Shown here: piece after piece, positions 23,041 to 32,937 of the stretch
Numbering within the stretch: the stretch's first letter is position 1
Layout of the letters: every line of letters begins with the position of its first letter
NCBI RefSeq assembly: GCF_032854445.1
Contig: NC_088305.1
Location: 7,941,606 to 8,005,605 of the forward strand
DNA from: Liolophura sinensis
Taxonomy: Eukaryota; Mollusca; Polyplacophora; Chitonida; Chitonidae
Reading direction: 5' to 3'
DNA: 64,000 nucleotides
Notes under the pieces: generated by a model
The model's database searches: none
What the model was told of the DNA's origin: nothing
The model's input: only the letters and a program-made list of their open reading frames with translations
Translations under genes and position numbers: made by a program

Positions 23041-23707
23041 CTCATGCGACGTCAGAATTATTACAGAAACCAGTAGCATGCTGGGTATTGGGCGGACTTC
23101 AACATGTTTTCATGGGGAACGACTCAAGTTACCTAAACTGCTATTAACTGTAAACCCTGTTACTGACAGTTCGACATTTCAAATGCTTACATCACGTTTT
23201 AGTATAATATAACCTTAATAAATGAATTTTATTTTATTTCTTGTAGTATATGATCTAACGACAGTATAGATTTAAAGACAAATGTTAGGAAATTAAAGTG
23301 CTGTAATGTATTCGCAGAGACATTGGTGTAGGTTGTTTTACTGTGTGGAGTTTGTTCTAACCCTGTTTGGTGTGCAACCATTGCAAAACAATTACTCCCC
23401 ACGCATACAGTCCAGCATGTAACTTGCTTTTGAATATTATGACGTCATCAGAGACAATAAGTTCTTGTTGTCAGAACTAAGCTTATGTAGTTTAACATTA
23501 TTAATTAGAAAAAGTACTCTAACGGGATTTTCATTGCAGTAATATGGACGTTCAACATGTCGATGTGTAGAGCTTGTGTTGTTACGTTTCACTCATTAAA
23601 GGCAATTTTGGAAGCGAGTATAACTGCTTTCACAGATGGCTGAATATTGGTGACTCGCTAAAAGAAATAGACAATGGTGGAAGGCGAGTGGCATTCAGTC
23701 AAAGTTA

Positions 23708-23713
23708 GACTGT
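23708..23713 (+). repeat. Target-site duplication of Polinton 1, left
   Basis: GACTGT immediately precedes the left terminal repeat. The identical hexamer follows the right end at 31,843. Six-base duplications are the rule for Polintons. Confidence 0.95.
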
Positions 23714-23815
23714 AGTAGTATAGTATGTTGCAAACGTGCCTTATTGGGGAGGAGTGAGGGGAGGGAGTGTGTCGTCGAGTCCGCCTTCTGCATGGGCGTG
23801 ACGTCAACCAAACTG
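23714..23815 (+). repeat. Polinton 1 left terminal inverted repeat, outer part
   Basis: About 100 bp match the right end in inverse orientation, including the blocks TTGCAAAC, TGTGTCGT and AGTCCGC. It is also collinear with the left end of Polinton 2 at 59,398. Confidence 0.9.
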
Positions 23816-25135
23816 ATGTCACTTGCACCTCCTTCAGCTCCATGTCGCGCCGAAATCGAGCCATACGTGAGCTTTATTCCATTGGCGCCAAAACTGACCA
23901 AAGGAGAGGGTATGTGTATGAGTCCGCGCTCCCATGAGCGAGGTGCATGCCGCCGAAACGGACCCATGGGTGAGATCAATTTCGTTTGCGCCAACAAAAA
24001 ATGACCAATGGGTGAGCTCCATTTCGTTCGCGCCCAAAACTGACCAATGGGTGAGCTCCATTTCAATGTCATGCGCGAACTCCTTCATCTCCATGTCGCG
24101 CCAAAACTTACCCATGGGTGAAGTTCATTTCGAACCAAAACGTCGGCTTGTAAAGTTGGATTAAGAAGCTCCTTCAGCTCCATTTCGCGCCAAAACTGAT
24201 GTCACGCGCGAGAGAAGCTCCTTCAGTGCAGAGGCAATGGCACGGAATGCCTGACATTTGTCAAATCATGAAGAATTGCTAAACAAATAAATGAATGGAA
24301 TAACCATAGAGTAACCATCACGACTTCCATTTTGCAAAACGTACATCACGCGAGGCGCTCCAACGGTCCAATGAGCGCAGCTCTTTCAAGTCTTTCGAGC
24401 TCAAACTGACCAATGGGTGAGCTAAATTTCGCGCAAAAACTGACCAATGGGCGTACGTGACGTCACACCCGAGAGCAGCCCCTTCAGCTCCATTTCGCGC
24501 CAAAACTAACTAATGGGTGGGCTCTATTTTGACCAAAAGTGACGTCACTCGCGAGAGCGGCTTTGTTTTCCGGCTCGGTTATTTCGTTGCGTCGTCTAAT
24601 GAGCAAGGAGAATGAGGGAGTCGTGCTCGAGAAGGGAGCAAAAAAAATTGTATTGTAGAACATTGTATAGCATTGTATAGTATACCATTGTATAGTATAA
24701 CACTGTGACAGTGTGTGTAGTATTACATTACTATTGTATAGTTTTTTGGGTAGGGTTGTAAAAAAATACTACATAGGAAAATGCCTGTTGTTAAATCGAT
24801 GTCAGCGACTCATGTGATATTCTTTTTAATGTGCGTGACGTCACACGTCATGCCGAACAAACGGACCCATGGATGAGCTCCATTTCGCGCCAAAACTGAC
24901 CAATGAGGCGCGTGAGTGACGTCACGCTCGAGAGCAGCTCCTTCAGCTCCACGCCAAAACTGATCAATGGGTGAGCTCCATTTTGCGCAAAAACTGACCG
25001 TCGGCTTGTAAAGTTAGGTTTTGAGCAGTTCCTTCAGCTCCATTTCGCACCAAAAATGACCAATGGGTGAGCTTCATTTCTCGCCAAATCTGACCAATGG
25101 GTGAACTCCGTTCGTGCCAAAACGGACCACTGGTT
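23816..25135 (+). promoter_or_regulatory. Subterminal repeat array with CCAAT and CRE-like motifs
   Basis: A degenerate array of about 34-bp units carrying GACCAATGGGTGAGCTCC and CGCGCCAAAACTG. Each unit has a CCAAT-box core (ACCAATGGG, the NF-Y-type consensus). Palindromic TGACGTCA or close variants occur near 23,801, 24,452, 24,540, 24,837 and 24,915. Short versions occur inside the right end of the same element and at the left of Polinton 2. This combination looks like an enhancer/promoter or origin-proximal region, by analogy with CCAAT- and CRE-driven viral promoters. Function is inferred. Confidence 0.6.
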
Positions 25136-25920
25136 GACCGCGCGGTTTTCGCGCGGATTTGATGTGCGGACTTTTCTTTCTCAGTTGATGTAGCCGAACG
25201 CTCGCCGTAGTATAAACACAAGCCGTATTTCGTACTATGAATGGTTCAATTTGCGATACTTGAGATTTACCGGTGAACTGTTTTCGAAGTGGCACAGAGA
25301 GTGTTACATAACCGTATGCTTCCAAGTTATAGCCTTAGTTTTTAGCCTATGTGTTGCCTAACACGTTTTTGTGGTCATGTTCTCTACATTTGGTGCCTTT
25401 TCTATGTAAAATTGAATAAAATAATAATTATTGGACATCATAGATAAGTGGGCTCATCGAAGCCCACTTAACATAATGCTCGCTAGGTCATCACCCGCCG
25501 CTTTTCGCTTCTGCACATGCATGAATAGGTATGACTACCGATACCAACAGATAACTGTGACATGATAAGCTATTCTGTAAGACAACCCAGAAGCTAGAAA
25601 CCACGTGAAAAAAAATCCCCAAAATATTACACAGGACAATACCTGTTGTCAAATCTATGTCAGCGATAGTGTATTCGTTGGATTTGTGTCATTTTCAGCT
25701 TTCCAGATAGCTCAGATGTTTTTTGCCGAACACATGTGATGTTTTTTGTACAACACAACACTAGACCTGAAGGCCGTCGACTAAAACTGACATATTTATC
25801 ATACGATCATGCAGCATAAACACATGCCGTATTACGTACAGAGATTTCCAGGGGGAATAACTTTGGGCCGCTGTTTGACACGACTATAGACGGGGACGAG
25901 CCTTTGGCGCTGTATGATTC
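25136..25920. other. Polinton 1 leader region, no ORF
   Basis: Includes an internal duplication: ACCTGTTGTCAAATCTATGT (25,641) resembles the segment at 24,782, and CACATGCCGTATTACGTAC (25,822) resembles the segment at 25,219. There is no coding sequence. Confidence 0.4.
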
Positions 25921-25924
25921 ATCT

Positions 25925-26590
25925 AAGCCCACATGTTCAACGGAATGTAACTCTACTACAGTTACATTCTACTCTACTATACTTATACATACAACAATCA
26001 AATAAATAAATATACCGTACTCTACTATAGCTTTACTGTACTCTTTTATTCTCTACTATACTCTGCTATACTATACTATACTATACTATTCTATACTATA
26101 CCATACCATACTATACTATACTATGTGAAATATTCTTGAGTACGGCACAAAAGAACAATGAAATAAACCTATACTATGGCTATATTCTATATGGCTATAT
26201 ACTTATACTCTAGTATACCATGCTATAGCTGAACTATGCGTACTATGGCTATACTGTGCGATACTATAGCTTTACTAGACTATAAATATTCGTCAAGCCA
26301 AAACGGGCGCCAGCTGACACACTGCGCGCGGGGTGTCGTGTCATCTCACGCCCCAGACATTTTACACCAAGTCATCGTGCTACTCGACCGTACTATTCCC
26401 CTACTGTAGTTTCATTATAGTATAGCTGTACAGTGGTATAGTTATACTCTACTATACTATGGTTATACTATATCATAGTTATACTCTACTACAGTTATAC
26501 TCTACCATACTCTACGATACTATAGTTACACTTTACTCTAGTTATTCTCTACTAAACTATAGTACATTCTACTCTATTATACTTAGGCTA
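25925..26590. repeat. CTATA-rich microsatellite region in Polinton 1
   Basis: Long runs of TACTA/CTATA variants (for example ACTATACTATACTATACTAT near 26,072), with an embedded SINE tail fragment at 26,125-26,165. It separates the terminal array from the polymerase remnant and could reflect slippage expansion. Confidence 0.75.
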
Positions 26591-26604
26591 CTGTTTGACA
26601 CGCT

Positions 26605-27840
26605 TCTGTGTCACAGAGGCCTGCTTTTCCCACCACCACCACCACCGCATACAAGACCAGCACGTCGAGTGCAGCAAGTCTAGAGACGGAGGAGTCGATC
26701 AAGGAAATGTGGAAGATCCCTGCGAGTCAGTTCGAACCCGACACGACCCAACCCCTCGACGATCACCTGCCTAGCAGTGAGAGTGATATAGGCGAACTGT
26801 ATCGGCAGCATTGGCGCTCGATTCGGAGCCATTTTTACCTCGGCAAACCAGTCCAACATCGCGATCTCGGAGCCATCGCCGCCTATCTGAGCGCGATTTA
26901 TGCGGACCAGCCGACCACATTCACCATCAATTACAGCTTTGGGTATATCCCGTGGCACAAGGAAACTCAGCTGAGGTACTTTTACCCCAGCGCCAACCAT
27001 GCCCGGCTACTCGACGCGCCGTACCACGTGGCGTGTCTGGCTGACCTGCGTGAACTTCTCACCCAGCATCCCCCCAGCCAAGATCCACTCACGTGGGCAC
27101 AAAAACAACGCCCCGATACAAAATGAGGTCGTGGACCTCCTCACCAACGGGTTGTTTTTCTGCACAGCCCCACCGGCTCATTGGTAAGTGCGGGGTAACG
27201 TTGCCGCCTTACCTGGCCACGATCAAAAGGCTGCACACGTATGTGGAAGGAGCTAATGGCCCTTACAGGGACTAGTTATGTTTGTTTCGATGCTTGGCCG
27301 TATATGGAGGAGGTCGAAATGGGACAGAGACATTTCCGCGGTGTACTTTTCAGTGCGCTGGACACGGTGGAGAGCCTATTTAACGTAAACATTTCAGTAT
27401 ATCACCTCGTCCCCATGAACAAATCGTACTCGCCGCAACTCGTCCATCGCAGCCCAGAGCGCTATGCTTCTCCCACCATGCGGTTAAACCTGCACAATCA
27501 GTATTTCAGCGACATCAAGGACATGGGGCGTTACGCCCAGTTTTTCACCTGTCAAGTGTGTTCTTTAATAAGGTATGTAACTTACGACGGCACGGTCAAA
27601 CGTGCACCGATGCCGTTCGCCGAAAGTAACGAAGGGCTGTATTCCACAGTCAGCCCACTATTTTCAAAGAGTTTGCGGACTTGGGTATTTACCTCCGAGA
27701 AGGTGACGACGGAATATTCTCTTACCGAGCATGTTACGACTGCGAAGCTTACCTGGCCCCTGTGGACGAAGCGATGACCGGTCAACGGAATGGACGTCTC
27801 AACCCCAGACTGGCGATCCACCCAATCGAACACCGTTAAG
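26605..27840 (+). pseudogene. Polinton protein-primed DNA polymerase B, N-terminal remnant
   Basis: Pol B copies the Polinton genome from a protein primer. Only N-terminal, pre-exonuclease-type sequence is present. One frame (to 27,126) carries the INYSFGYIPWH and LRYFYPSANHARLL blocks seen in metazoan Polinton polymerases. After frame changes it continues with YVCFDAWPYMEEVEMGQRHF and FNVNISVYHLVP (27,280-27,410) and a C-x2-C...LRRH zinc-finger-like block (27,550-27,590). The last recognisable segment, IFSYRACYDCEAYL, lies near 27,710-27,750. At least three frameshifts separate these blocks. The exonuclease and palm motifs are absent: the gene meets the convergent capsid remnant at about 27,850, marking the internal deletion. 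Confidence 0.85.
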
Positions 27841-27867
27841 TCGTTATCGTATGTCGTGCACGACGTG

Positions 27868-28403
27868 TCAATTCCCGGTCGCAAAGTTGGGTGTCAGGGG
27901 CTTGGCAGGAATTTGACGTCCGCCGATATGCAAGGCGTCAAACCACGTGTTGGTCTCATCCGTCTCGTCAAACCTCCCTGGGGTGTCCGTCTACCACGGG
28001 GGGGAAGACAGCTGGGTGTTCCTGGCCTCTGCGCCGTAAGACAACAACGTCTTCAAGTAGGCACGGTACGGGTACATGATGGTGGAAGCGGTGATGAGTT
28101 TGTCGATCAGGGAGACGTCGACATCTTTCCACAGCGAATGCAGCCACAGGTTAGTCGAAGCTACACTCGTGCCGGCCTCCACAACCTCTCCATCCTCGTG
28201 GAAGATTTTCGTGTTCACGTACAACATGGTGTTGGTCAAGTTCAAGTAAGTGAGATTCCACGTACCCCACCTCGCTCTGGCTGGCGATAGGACTGTAGGG
28301 AACCCCAGCGACCTTGTCGAACTCTGGTGTCGACAGGGGGTAAGGTCCACAAATTCAAGTGACTGCTGACCGACGGACAACATTCGGCGTGGGAGGGTGG
28401 CAT
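27868..28403 (-). pseudogene. Polinton major capsid protein remnant
   Basis: N-terminal part of the double jelly-roll major capsid protein family (annotated in some animal genomes as F54H12.2-like). The start at 28,403 reads MPPSHAECC. After a frame change near 28,290 the family's strongest block is clear: TNLWLHSLWKDVDVSLIDKL and STIMYPYRAYLKTLLSYG (28,040-28,200), then a TPGRFDETDETNTW segment in another frame near 27,950-27,990, ending at a stop near 27,868. The usual protein is several hundred residues, so most of both jelly rolls is lost at the deletion shared with the polymerase. Polinton 2 has no trace of this gene. Confidence 0.85.
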
Positions 28404-28407
28404 GTCG

Positions 28408-28853
28408 TCAGCTAAAAATATCCGGTGCGGAACGGGTTTGATGCATCGAGGTTGGCGGGGGAGCGTGCGTCTCCTGGGTCCAACGAGCAGGTGAGGACAA
28501 GTGGGAGCGGCCCGCCGGACCTTCCGTTTTATAGACGTCCCTCCTATCCCGTTTTGCTTGCACAGCATCCTGCGCTGGGCGTAGCGACCGGCTTGGACCG
28601 CCAGCTGTTTTCCCGTCTCGTGTCGTTTTAGGGCCTGGCTTACGGGCACTCTCTCGCCCCACCCGTCGTCCATGACTTTCACTCCGGCACGTAGCGCAGT
28701 TTTATCCAACGCTTTCACAGCCTGCTTTAACAAGGGCTGCTCCGTTTTGATGAAATTGCCGAGGAAGCCGTGACCGCGCTGTACAATTTCACCCTGAAAC
28801 AAAGGTAACCCACCACCGCCGACTTGCTTGCTTGGGTCGTCTACAACGTTCAT
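28408..28853 (-). pseudogene. Gly-rich small capsid-associated protein, Polinton 1
   Basis: The start at 28,853 opens MNVVDDPSKQ. It then shows the signature seen in many metazoan Polintons: a Gly-rich stretch, G-x3-QRGHGF, an amphipathic helix with PLLKQAVKALDKTALRAG, V-x-DD, and a basic C-terminal region. Compared with Polinton 2, a few residues are missing before the Gly-rich run. The frame probably shifts near 28,560 to end near 28,408. The glycine hinge and helix recall membrane-active or capsid-stabilising minor virion proteins, but function is inferred. Confidence 0.65.
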
Positions 28854-28855
28854 TG

Positions 28856-29636
28856 CTAAGGTAATGCGCGCCGCTGTCGAAAGTGAAGTGTCAGCACCAC
28901 TTTACCGCGTTCAAACGCGACGGGTTGCCCCGTGTCGTCCCTGATAATTATTTCAACCGTCGAGAAATGCTTGCGCCGTACGGGGATGTAATCCACGTGT
29001 TGGAAGATCTTAGAGATGTGTTGCCCGTACTTCCCTTTCGTGGTGACCAGCCGCAGCAGCGGTACCAGCATGTCTCCCACCACACGCAGTTCGACAATGT
29101 CCATGTACACGTACAGCGTGGCATATAAATCCTCGCCACCGATGTGCGGCAGATCCGCCGGCCCAATGAGCCAGTCGTGCGGTAAATTCATGAGCTGCTT
29201 CTAACGCGGGCTGAAACCAAGCCCCCATGCACATCATCGAAACCGAACGTGAAATCACCGGCGTGAGCCTTGAGTAAATGGATGTGTGTGTGGGTCGTCG
29301 TAAAGCGGCGGGGATGCTCTCTAATATCTCCCTCTCGCTTAAACCACCGACACGCTAGGCGGTGGGCTGGTTCCTCGTCGGACTTGGATGCTGCGCAGCT
29401 TGGTATTGATCTTGAAATGCACGGTATCGTTGAAGACTGTGGTGATACCGCTATATTTTTTCATCGTCCGAGAGAGTCGTGTCGTGGAGGATCGATGCCA
29501 TCTCTTGGACGAGCGAGTTGAAGGCTTTAACAGTACTGGGCACGGGGAACAGAGAGACGGGTTACGTGGGTGGTGGCCTCGTGAGGGTGTCTGAAAGCCG
29601 CAGCGCGGTCAATGCCATTTTCTTGGTGTGCTGCAT
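28856..29636 (-). pseudogene. Putative virion protein, Polinton 1
   Basis: The start at 29,636 gives MQHTKKMAL, beside the stop of the preceding small gene. An alpha-helical half around the S-D-D-E-K-I-Q-R-Y block (near 29,460) is followed, after several frame changes, by the intact C-terminal 111 codons (28,856-29,191). These contain GPADLPHIGGEDLYATLYVY, VPVRRKHFSTVEI and a final KVVLTLHFRQR. The C-terminal domain is typical of a conserved Polinton protein of about 200-350 residues, usually grouped with structural genes (the minor capsid/penton candidate). I infer a beta-rich fold from alternating hydrophobics. Confidence 0.65.
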
Positions 29637-29639
29637 TAT

Positions 29640-29805
29640 CTCCCGGCTATGCTCTTAATAATGCCACTGCTGGTGTGCCGGTGAGGAGGGGGGCCGATCA
29701 TCACTCCAATGTGACCACCGCCTTGAACAATACGTCTTTTCTTATTCAGGGGAACACTTTTCTTCACCAAGGTGCGAAGACCCGCCTTGTGTAGCTGTAG
29801 TTGTG
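29640..29805 (-). pseudogene. Small basic protein remnant, Polinton 1
   Basis: Only the C-terminal part remains (a KKSVPLNKKRRIVQGGG region ending SIAGR). Compared with Polinton 2, about 200 bp encoding the N-terminal half are deleted directly after the ATPase stop. Confidence 0.6.
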
Positions 29806-29841
29806 GGAACAACTGATTCGGCAGATCGTGCGTACGAAGTG

Positions 29842-30440
29842 TTATGACTTGGGCAGGATGGCGTGCTGAATCTCCCCGGGAAAGATATGGGTGCGAAGTC
29901 GCAGGTGGTCGTATGTGGGTTGCTTGAAATCCATCAGTAAATACCCGTTAGGTTCGGCGGTGACATCCTCAAACGCCTCGTGCACGTACTGCGTCCGCCC
30001 CGGAGCCATCTGTTTAGCGATCGTGGTAATTTGAGATGCGTCTTGCGGGTTTTTAAACAACACTAAGTGGTGTCCGTCGAGACTGACGGTGCGCTGAACA
30101 AGTTCTGCACGAAGTACACCACGCTGATATTGCGGTGATGATTGCCTTTGGTAAAGGTTTTTGTCACGCGTTCGTCCGCTTCGGCCATCAATACGTCCAC
30201 GACGACTAATGTCTGCTTCCCCGGGTTGAACGCTGACAGGCTGAACACACCTTCTTGAAACCAAACGTGGTTTACAACGGCTGCCACTGCCCGTAACGCC
30301 AGACGACGCGCTGTCTGGGTGAGTAAATGAGAGCTTGAGCCTGCACCACCAAACGTTTCACAATAACGGACTTTCCACACGCCGTCGGTCCGCTGGCGAT
30401 GCAGGTAACCGGATGCTCCCATCGAGTACCCATGGATGGA
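29842..30440 (-). pseudogene. Polinton packaging ATPase (FtsK/HerA, A32-like), copy 1
   Basis: ATPase expected to pump element DNA into capsids. Reading from the right, a Walker A block (SGPTACGKSV) lies near 30,360-30,400, then V-V-W-R-Y-G-Q-W. After a frame change comes Walker B (TLVVVDVLMAEADERV, near 30,190), then a basic segment NHHRNISVVYFVQN. After another shift the C-terminal part is HLVLFKNPQDASQI through FEDVTAEPNGYLLMDFKQ, ending at a stop at 29,842. Residue blocks are well preserved although at least two frameshifts break the gene. Confidence 0.9.
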
Positions 30441-30453
30441 GAAGCTGGGTGAG

Positions 30454-30860
30454 TCAGTTCTGCTGGTCGTACATGTGAGGGTGATGTACAGTGGGCAAGG
30501 CCACTGTGGTCACCGTCGCCATCACCGCGGGCGAGGAAGACGGACTGCTACTGTGACTGCTCCTGCTGGTGGTGGTGGTGGTCGCTTCGGGTGAGGATGG
30601 CAAAGTAGACGGACAGCTACTACCGCTACTGCTGCTGCCGCTCCGCGCCGTGTTGGGTGAAGAATAGACGGGTGTTGAAACGGTGATCGGTACCAAAGTG
30701 TTGTTAGAGAGCGATTGTCGGTGACGCCGGCGGAGTTGGGTGAACTGGGAAATTCCGTAAACTTTAACCGATGAATGATGGCTTGGTCTGTGGACGCGTC
30801 CTGCTCGGCGGCAAACGTCGTGGTGGGCAGCGCGATGCGGAAAATTTCCGTGCTCCGATT
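30454..30860 (-). pseudogene. Pro/Ser/Thr-rich protein remnant, Polinton 1
   Basis: Between integrase and ATPase, a frame with DASTDQAIIHRLKF and AGVTDNRSL blocks runs into a long Ser/Thr/Pro-rich tail ending MYDQQN at 30,454. The same two blocks and tail occur in Polinton 2 at 61,320-61,640. Low-complexity tails like this tolerate frame change. Function is unknown. Confidence 0.5.
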
Positions 30861-30899
30861 CGGGAGGTATTTGTAAAATACGATTTTGCGAAGTACAAG

Positions 30900-31535
30900 G
30901 CTTGACGCACTTCTTTCTTGTTCTGGATGGTGACTTCGACGGGGGCTGCCGTATAATCTGGTGATACGCTCGATTGTAGCCGCGTACCAGCGCGGGGAAG
31001 GCGTCCAGGTGCCGCCGAGTGTTGTGAGCGGTGAAATATTTGTACATGCGTCCTTTCAAAGTACGGTTAAAGCGTTTTACCACGGACGCTTTGGTCTCGT
31101 TAAACGTGTGAAAGAACAATACCCCGTTGTCCTTTAAAAATGCCTGGAACGATCTGTTCAGAAGTTCCTTGTCTTCGTCAGTTTGCAGGTACAACGGTCG
31201 ACGCCCGGTCTTGAAAATACTTAGTAACGCCTCTATCAGACGGGCACCGGTTTTGGTGCGCAGTGGAACCATCCGAGCGTGCTTGGAGAGGACATCGATG
31301 CAGGTAAGTAGGTAATGGTTGTCGTCGTTCTCTTTGGCAAACGCGGCTCTGTCGACCAGGTCCGCCTGCCACTGACTGTCTATACCCCCAACCACAACAG
31401 CCAACACCCGGGTACGGCACACTTTAAGCCCATGTCGCCGAGATGCCTGGAGCAAGGACTGAACGCCGCTGTAAGCCGCTGGACTGTCGGGATCGAAGTA
31501 CAATGCATGGAGAGCGGTATCGACCCGGTTTGAGT
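30900..31535 (-). pseudogene. Polinton integrase (retroviral-type), copy 1
   Basis: DDE integrase expected to insert element DNA. Frame from about 31,503: FDPDSPAAYSGVQSLLQASR, then a deletion of about 25 residues relative to copy 2, then VVGGIDSQWQADLVD (first catalytic Asp), YLLTCIDVLSKHARMVPL, and YLQTDEDKELLN (second Asp). The position of the catalytic Glu reads ASVVKRFNRTLK, that is Lys instead of the Glu kept in copy 2. The C-terminal chromodomain is deleted and the gene runs into the Pro/Ser-rich ORF. Confidence 0.9.
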
Positions 31536-31559
31536 CTCTGCGCTCTGCAGCTGGCCTTG

Positions 31560-31842
31560 TGTCCGTGTATAGTGAGTGAACCTACCCCAGACAGCGGATT
31601 TTGGCGCGAACGAAATTGAGCTCACCCAGTGATAAGTTTTGGCGCGAACCCATGGGTCCTCTTTGGTGCGACATGTAGCTGAAGTAGCTGAGTTCATTGG
31701 TCCGTTGGCGCGCCTCACTTGATGTGTGACGCCACGCGTATGCGCTGACATCACGCGCATGCAGGAGCGCGGACTTAACGACACAATCTTTCCTCCCAAT
31801 CCTCCTCCTAAATAAGACATGTTTGCAACATATTATACTACT
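31560..31842 (-). repeat. Polinton 1 right terminal repeat region
   Basis: The outer 100 bp are the inverse of the left end. The inner part holds only one to three of the CCAAT-containing units, against more than ten at the left, so the two arms differ in array length. Confidence 0.85.
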
Positions 31843-31848
31843 GACTGT
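31843..31848 (+). repeat. Target-site duplication of Polinton 1, right
   Basis: GACTGT follows the right end and resumes the host sequence GTTACATTCC, which matches GGTACATTTC in unit B. Confidence 0.95.
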
Positions 31849-32415
31849 GTTACATTCCAGTTTCTGCGATGTTTGATTTGTAGAAAACAAATGGTCAGCG
31901 AAAAGACATTTTTCATTGTACCTTAACAAGTCTTTCAGCTGGACACGAGAAAGATGTTCGAGGTATATTTGCCAGCAGTACGGCAACGTAGGGACACCAG
32001 TCTTTAGTTAGCTTTCGGCACAGAGGTGAAGAGCAGAGCTACACACAACGCCGGAGAGAACGGCCATTTGTGAACAATGTGTTATCTACCGATAGAAATA
32101 TTTATTTGATTGGTTTTATACGAACTCAAGGGTATTTCACTTATACCATGGGTTGAAATATTATTTAACAAGATAAATCTTAAATATTCATTTAAACGAA
32201 CATATGCTATGTTAATAGATAAAGGGTAAAGACAAGAAAAAAACAACAACAACATGGCGAAACATTAAACCAGGGCAGCAACGTCGTTGTTAAGACTGGC
32301 AAATCTTCACATGAAGGCCTATCCAATACAGCATCTTGGTCCCACAAATTGGGCTGCATCAGATGATGGGGAACGAAGGGTGACCGAGCGTTTAAGATAC
32401 TTGTCTTCCAGTGGT
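31849..32415. other. Unit A sequence right of the Polinton
   Basis: Aligns with 39,925-40,515 of unit B, including AAAAGACATTTTTCATTGTA and a small SINE tail fragment at 32,100-32,150. No gene. Confidence 0.6.
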
Positions 32416-32419
32416 TTGG

Positions 32420-32587
32420 ACATGAGGCAGGGGGCGTGGTCTCAATCCCAGCCTTAGCCGGGAGGCGTGAGTTCAATTCCAGCCTTGGGCAGAGGGAGTG
32501 GGTTTAATCCCAGCCATATCCGGGAGGCGTGGGTTCAATCCCAGCCTTGGATAGGACGCGTGGGTTCAATTCCAGCCTTGGGTTATG
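32420..32587 (+). repeat. 31-bp minisatellite, short allele (about 5 units)
   Basis: Units share GGGTTCAATCCCAGCC or single-base variants. It occupies the same place in unit A as the large array in unit B. The short reading frames here are repeat by-products. Confidence 0.9.
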
Positions 32588-32937
32588 TTTGAGTGGTTGA
32601 ACTTGAACTTTGTTGATTTTTGGCGTACGTGGAGATACGTTTCGTCCTGGACCGTAATGTTTGTCACATAATGTGCACAATATTAATGTGGTAATGATGC
32701 AGTGTTTGTCAGTTGGAACATCCACTATCACCTGTGATAAAATGCAAGTCTAACTCGTGCGAATTAAAATGCCTGCAACTGGATACTATACACATACTTT
32801 AGCAGTCAATAATTTCCAGGGTTCATTATTATATAATTATATTTGTTGCGTATACAAGTCAGACGATGTGTGCCTTGGGTACGGCGTAAAACACCAGTCA
32901 AATACTAGTAAATAAATAACACAAATATATGCACGAT

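Larger units (their letters stand above)
23714..31842. mobile_element. Polinton/Maverick 1, 8.1 kb, internally deleted
   Basis: A self-synthesising DNA transposon with exact ends: AGTAGTATAGTATG at the left, mirrored by the reverse complement at the right, flanked by the GACTGT duplication. Polintons are usually 15-20 kb, so about half is missing. Polymerase B (plus) runs inward from the left and integrase (minus) inward from the right. The block between them carries the Pro/Ser-rich protein, ATPase, small basic protein, putative virion protein, Gly-rich capsid-associated protein and major capsid remnant, all on the minus strand. Nearly all frames are broken. The unit B paralogue at about 39,923 (GACAGTGGTACATTTC) is the uninterrupted site. 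Confidence 0.95.
14540..32587 (+). repeat. Tandem duplication, unit A
   Basis: Unit A starts at GTTTGAGTGGTTGAACTTGA (about 14,540); the same words open unit B at 32,588. Homology with unit B continues through the SGNH remnant, the 15.2-17.3 kb block, the secreted-protein gene, its 3' flank, and 31,843-32,587. Removing the inserted Tc1 and Polinton leaves about 8.5 kb, close to unit B without its minisatellite. The unit ends with about five copies of a 31-bp minisatellite abutting the start of unit B, so the copies lie head to tail. Confidence 0.9.

Noticed and set aside
27582-27884. 100-codon minus-strand ORF as continuation of the major capsid gene
   Set aside because: The opposite strand carries polymerase-family blocks over the same bases, and the minus frame shows no capsid motif.
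31380-31820. 146-codon minus-strand ORF at the right end of Polinton 1
   Set aside because: Runs through the terminal repeat and overlaps the integrase in another frame; repeated PWV/WVSS residues come from the repeat units.
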